Assembly (NCBI GenBank): GCA_025267735.1
Contig: CM046294.1
Span: 36,239,222-36,303,221 of the forward strand
Source of the DNA: Mactra quadrangularis
Taxonomy: Eukaryota; Mollusca; Bivalvia; Venerida; Mactridae
Reading direction: 5' to 3'
Length of the DNA: 64,000 nt
Shown: in pieces, positions 61,001 through 64,000 of the stretch
Position numbering within the stretch: the first letter of the stretch is position 1
Layout of the letters: each line of letters begins with the position of its first letter
Translations under genes and position numbers: made by a program
The notes under the pieces: model-generated
The model's input: only the letters and a program-made list of their open reading frames with translations
What the model was told of the DNA's origin: nothing
Databases searched by the model: none

Positions 61001-63847
61001 GGGACAGGACAGCCCGAGACAACTAAACCCGCAGGTAGGGACAACTCAACCCGTGGACAAGTCAACCCGTGGGCAACTCAACCTGTATAATAAATTATAT
61101 ATTTAACATAAATTAGTTTTGTTTGTTAAAAATATCATTTTAATACGTAAAAATAATTTTAAACATAATTTTATCATGTACTGAAGATAATTGTGAATAA
61201 AATAAAATGTTTATTAGGAATTTAGAATATTTGAAATAAGAGCACTTGTATAAAAAAGGAAGATTGCGTAAAATCATGTTGATTATTATGTATAAAGTGC
61301 AGATTAATTATAAATTAATTTTATGTTAATATATTGTTTGTTGATCATTGAGAATTAATTTGAAGTTTCATTTTAGTAATTAATTTGGACAAAAGTGTTA
61401 TGGACAAAAGTGTTATAAACAAAATAAATAAATAAATAATAATTTATAATACGGGTTGAGTTGTCCACAGGTTGACTTGTCCACAGATTGAGTTGTACCG
61501 GGCCCGATTTACTAGATCTACACTTCACACAATAAGTAACATAGTAGGTCTAAAACATATAAGTCTGTAGTGCTGTTTAGCCACTAGGCAAACCCAAACA
61601 GGAAATAAGTATAAAATACTTCTTATTTCATAAATTGCGATCATTCTTGTTTGTAAGATCCACGCTACCAAACCAACCCAGAGTAAATCAAACCAGAGTT
61701 GGAGCAGTCAACATGTATACCCAGGACTATAGTATTAGACAAGTAGCTGATCAATCTGGAAATTAGTACAGTTGCACCCGGTGGATTTGGCCGCTAGAAT
61801 GCAACAATACATTAACAACTTCATACTAAAATTTCACTAGACATTATTCAGGTGTAATTCATTGACCAATATAAAAGAACAAAAAGAGTAACAAACAACT
61901 GAACGATACAATTTAATACCACAAGCCTCAACTCAACATGCTGACCTTGATCTTTGGCTTTCATTTACATGACAGTGTAAATGGCCTTGCCACTTGCTTA
62001 ACATGAGGTTCAATGAAAATAAACATTCACTTAAAAACACTTACATTCATTTGTTCGGGTTCCATGACTGTTGTTTGGGTTCCATGGTCTTCATCTTTCA
62101 TTTCCTTCAAGGTTAATAAATAGAATATTTAATATATTCATATAAATAATATAGTGCAACTGCTTCTGCTCTGTCTTATACAATGTAAGAAATTGTAAGC
62201 ATTTTTCTTTTTACTATCTTGCTTATTAGCAATTTATTTTATAAATATTTCGGTAAGTTTTTCTAAGGGAATATAATGCATGAATGAACAGGTCATTAAT
62301 TACAAAGATTGCTTAAAATAACTACTAGTAGTACTGCAACAAAAACTTAAAGCTATGAAGCAAAAAAGCATATGGCACTGATTTGCTCACTAGAATAACT
62401 TGGTGAATTAGTGTCATACAACCTTGACAGAGCAACTGAGCTAGCAATGGAGGTCACAGGTTCAATCCCCAGGTCCAGCATACTTATCTTAAGTTTGATA
62501 TCGAAATATTGTTGCATCCCAGCTGGGGACCAGTTCCTCGGGGTTTTACTGTAAACCCAACTCTGTATAGGGTGTGTTCTACTCAGTCCGGGAGTTTAAT
62601 CCGCCAATGGTGATCACAATGAGGAAATATAAAGCACTCTGTGCTTATATCTCCAGCCTCTAACTTGAAAAGGCTTTAGTATTAAATGATATGAAAACTA
62701 AAGGAAAACAACCCTGTGCAAGTGGATTTCTAAAATCTATTGAAATAGATACTTCTTAACAATAATATAACTATGTTTAACAATTTAAATTTATAATCAA
62801 GGATGGCTTTATGAAAGTTAAAACCCTGTAAAAAAAATTTGAAGCATAAAAATATAGGGGTCCTACTATTTTAAATACAAAATTCTACTTAAATTGCCTA
62901 TTAAATATACTTATTTACTTAAATAATCTAATTTGAATATTCAATTTTGTTTAAATACAATGTCATGAATTTTCCTTCACTGATATGTGAAACATATCAA
63001 TATTTATACAGTGATTCTTCGTTTCATCTCTGTTCTCAATAATGTAGGGAAGTTGTGAGTCATTGACCAAAGTATGTGCAATGTTATCTCGCGAAAAATT
63101 GATCAGCCTTTCCATGAATAGTGACTCTATGACCAACATATGAGTCTTAAACTTACTAAAACAACCAACCTTCACAGAGCTCAATTCTTATATGTAAATT
63201 TCTTTTGATGTTTTGGTTCATGACAATAACATTATACATAATTTGTACTGTTGATCAGTAACATTATATTTAAGCAAACATCTTTTTAGAAGATTTTTTT
63301 GAAAGAATATTGAAAAATTGAAATCAATCATCAATGTAATCATGCATTACACTACTCCAAAAATAACTATAGAAATAAACTTGGAAGAAGAGTGATATTT
63401 TTCATATTAATGAGGAAATAAAGAAGTATAATGCGGAAATAACTTTCCCAGTCTTCATATTTTGCCAAGAGCTGTGAGGGAAAATATATTATTATTATTA
63501 CACAAGACCTAACATTGCAAGTTGTAAAATACAAAGCCTGTGAGAGTTATTTCAGTATAATTTTCCTTTTATCCTATATACCTATGGACTGAAAAAACAA
63601 TGCAATTATTTAAAGTTATTATGTTATTTCATTCCATAGATATGAAGAACAAATAACTTGGTGAAAATATATGAATGGGGGATAAAAACATCTCTAACAA
63701 AATACACATTTTCATCTGTTGACTTAAAATTGAGTTGTGCCATTTCAATATACTCACCGGAAAATTTATAGGCATAATTATGATAATGGGCACATTCCGC
63801 AAGGCAATCGCTAGCTGTCGCTTTTTGAAAGGTTTTTTTGGTAACAT
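55041..63847 (-). CDS. Unrecognised 12-exon gene with a triplicated small exon
   Basis: Exons on the - strand: 63847-63758 (start MLPKKPFKKRQLAIAL, in-frame stop upstream), 62104-62045, 60167-60108, 59774-59715, 59389-59333, 58659-58618, 57824-57795, 57291-57262, 56570-56448, 56139-56008, 55766-55732, 55179-55041. The first ten are phase 0; 55766-55732 goes phase 0 to 2 and joins the last in frame. About 285 residues. N-terminal third acidic with repeats A-S-T-x-I-I-V-x-K-D-E-x-P-D-E; middle charged helix (MQEKLEERKLLAMEKLAQ); then a compact part TVTVVYKARHFLGITLEI, IQHVIDAVCASV, PPKFFLQSINGTRL, and a C-terminus SVVVGLCDLGSRYYIFQ. The alternation of strands and one helix looks like a ubiquitin-like (beta-grasp) fold, but this is only a guess and I do not recognise the family. 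A 17-codon piece at 54805-54752 with an acceptor and stop is not in phase and was left out. Confidence 0.72.
55228..55530 (-). mobile_element. SINE family B with target duplication
   Basis: Flanks GTCACAACTACA (55216-55227) and GTCACAATTACA (55531-55542), 11/12 identical. Head GATAGCGCAGTTGGTATTGC with B box GGTTCAAATACC on the - strand; (AAAT)n tail. Lies in an intron of the 12-exon gene. Confidence 0.9.
55847..55999 (-). mobile_element. SINE family B, head deleted
   Basis: TTGTTTGGTTTAACGCCGTG, CAACACAAGTATGGTGATAT and CTACCCTTCCACAAGGCC, then it stops at CTTATACCTTATTAAGG, 9 bp from the donor of exon 56139-56008. Confidence 0.8.
58060..58351 (-). mobile_element. SINE family B with target duplication
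   Basis: Flanks TGATGCAAC (58051-58059 and 58352-58360), 9/9 identical. Tail complement GTTAACGCCGTGTCAACACA; head diverged. The + strand open frame across it is an artefact. Confidence 0.9.
59205..60205 (-). repeat. Tandem triplication containing a 57-60-bp exon
   Basis: Three head-to-tail units, each with an exon of the 12-exon gene plus intron sequence. Shared strings: CTCTAGAGTTTCAAA(A)GCA, AGAATAATACATACT, GAAGCCTGAAATAAAGAGAG, GTTAAAAGAAGTCTT. Units with exons 59715-59774 and 60108-60167 are about 385-393 bp and very similar; the unit with 59333-59389 is more diverged and shorter. Confidence 0.85.
61000..61505. mobile_element. Element with GACAACTCAACCCGT-array ends, 8-bp duplication
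   Basis: Flanked by GATTTACT on both sides (60992-60999 and 61506-61513). The left end has about five units of GACAA(C/G)TCAACCCGT; the right end has three to four in complement (CGGGTTGAGTTGTCCACAGG). The AT-rich inside has no coding capacity. An 8-bp duplication fits hAT-type transposition (inference). Confidence 0.8.
62415..62690 (+). mobile_element. tRNA-derived SINE, third family
   Basis: The head GACAGAGCAACTGAGCTAGC is A-box-like (weak), with B box GGTTCAATCCCC. Body includes GCTGGGGACCAGTTCCTCGG and GGGTGTGTTCTACTCAGTCC; end CACTCTGTGCTTATATCTCC. Different from families A and B. In the first-second exon intron of the 12-exon gene. Confidence 0.6.
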
Positions 63848-64000
63848 AATAGGTCTCCAGAACGGTTTTCTTCAAGCTAGCAAAAACAAAATGGCGACTT
63901 CCTCAAACAAATAGTTCAAAATTGTAACAAATGAAAAATATTTCAATCAATTATCCCCATGAATATTCTTTTTAACCACTTTGACGAAATTTTTGCATTA

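Noticed and set aside
63893..63914. ATGGCGACTTCCTC start-like sequence on the + strand near the right edge
   Set aside because: Stops after seven codons (TAG), with no donor before the stop.
1..64000. CRISPR arrays, rRNA, prokaryotic operons
   Set aside because: The sequence is eukaryotic with introns and SINEs; no spacer arrays or rRNA-like sequence was seen.

Overview
The window looks like AT-rich nuclear DNA from a mollusc, most probably a bivalve. Genes have many small exons with GT-AG introns. tRNA-headed SINEs with a GTTAAACCCAATAAA-type tail recur throughout, and I recognise this type from bivalve genomes (the RUDI / V-SINE kind; this attribution is from memory, not from a search). 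There is no operon structure. Genes were recovered by joining exons by hand with phase checking. Most of the sequence between genes is transposon debris.

Left part (1-25 kb). There is little coding DNA: a broken Ig-like exon (about 6.9-7.2 kb), several MITEs and hairpins, then the most remarkable structure. Two inverted copies of a 1.47-kb hAT-like element (10657-12122 and 14242-19486, the second carrying a 3.8-kb LINE) bound a 2.1-kb segment. Their 8-bp target duplications are swapped between the two copies. An exon of a DUF3504 (Crypton-derived tyrosine-recombinase-like) gene is cut exactly at one of them: its first half is on the + strand at 14106-14241, its second half on the - strand at 10533-10656, and the final exon at 9754-10015 (-). 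The simplest reading is an inversion by recombination between the two transposon copies, which broke this gene.

Middle part (26-36 kb). After a LINE fragment comes a - strand receptor gene (27939-35395). It has five Ig domains, one per phase-1 exon, then a transmembrane exon and six short cytoplasmic exons rich in ITIM-like and YxN tyrosine motifs. Its introns carry a pogo-like MITE, a dense two-strand repeat and long hairpins.

Right part (37-64 kb). On the + strand a gene of at least 11 coding exons (40576-49621) encodes an integrase-core (DDE) protein of the kind found as host-like genes in many aquatic animals. It is followed after 308 bp by an intronless BTB-BACK-PHR gene (49930-51177). 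On the - strand lies an unrecognised 12-exon gene of about 285 codons (55041-63847) in which a 57-60-bp exon is present three times through tandem duplication. SINEs with visible target duplications fill the introns, including one inserted inside another.

The genes show no common pathway. Two of them (DUF3504 and integrase-core) are recombinase-derived, and one (Ig/ITIM-like) is probably an immune or adhesion receptor. All assignments rest on motif recognition by eye; no database search was run.
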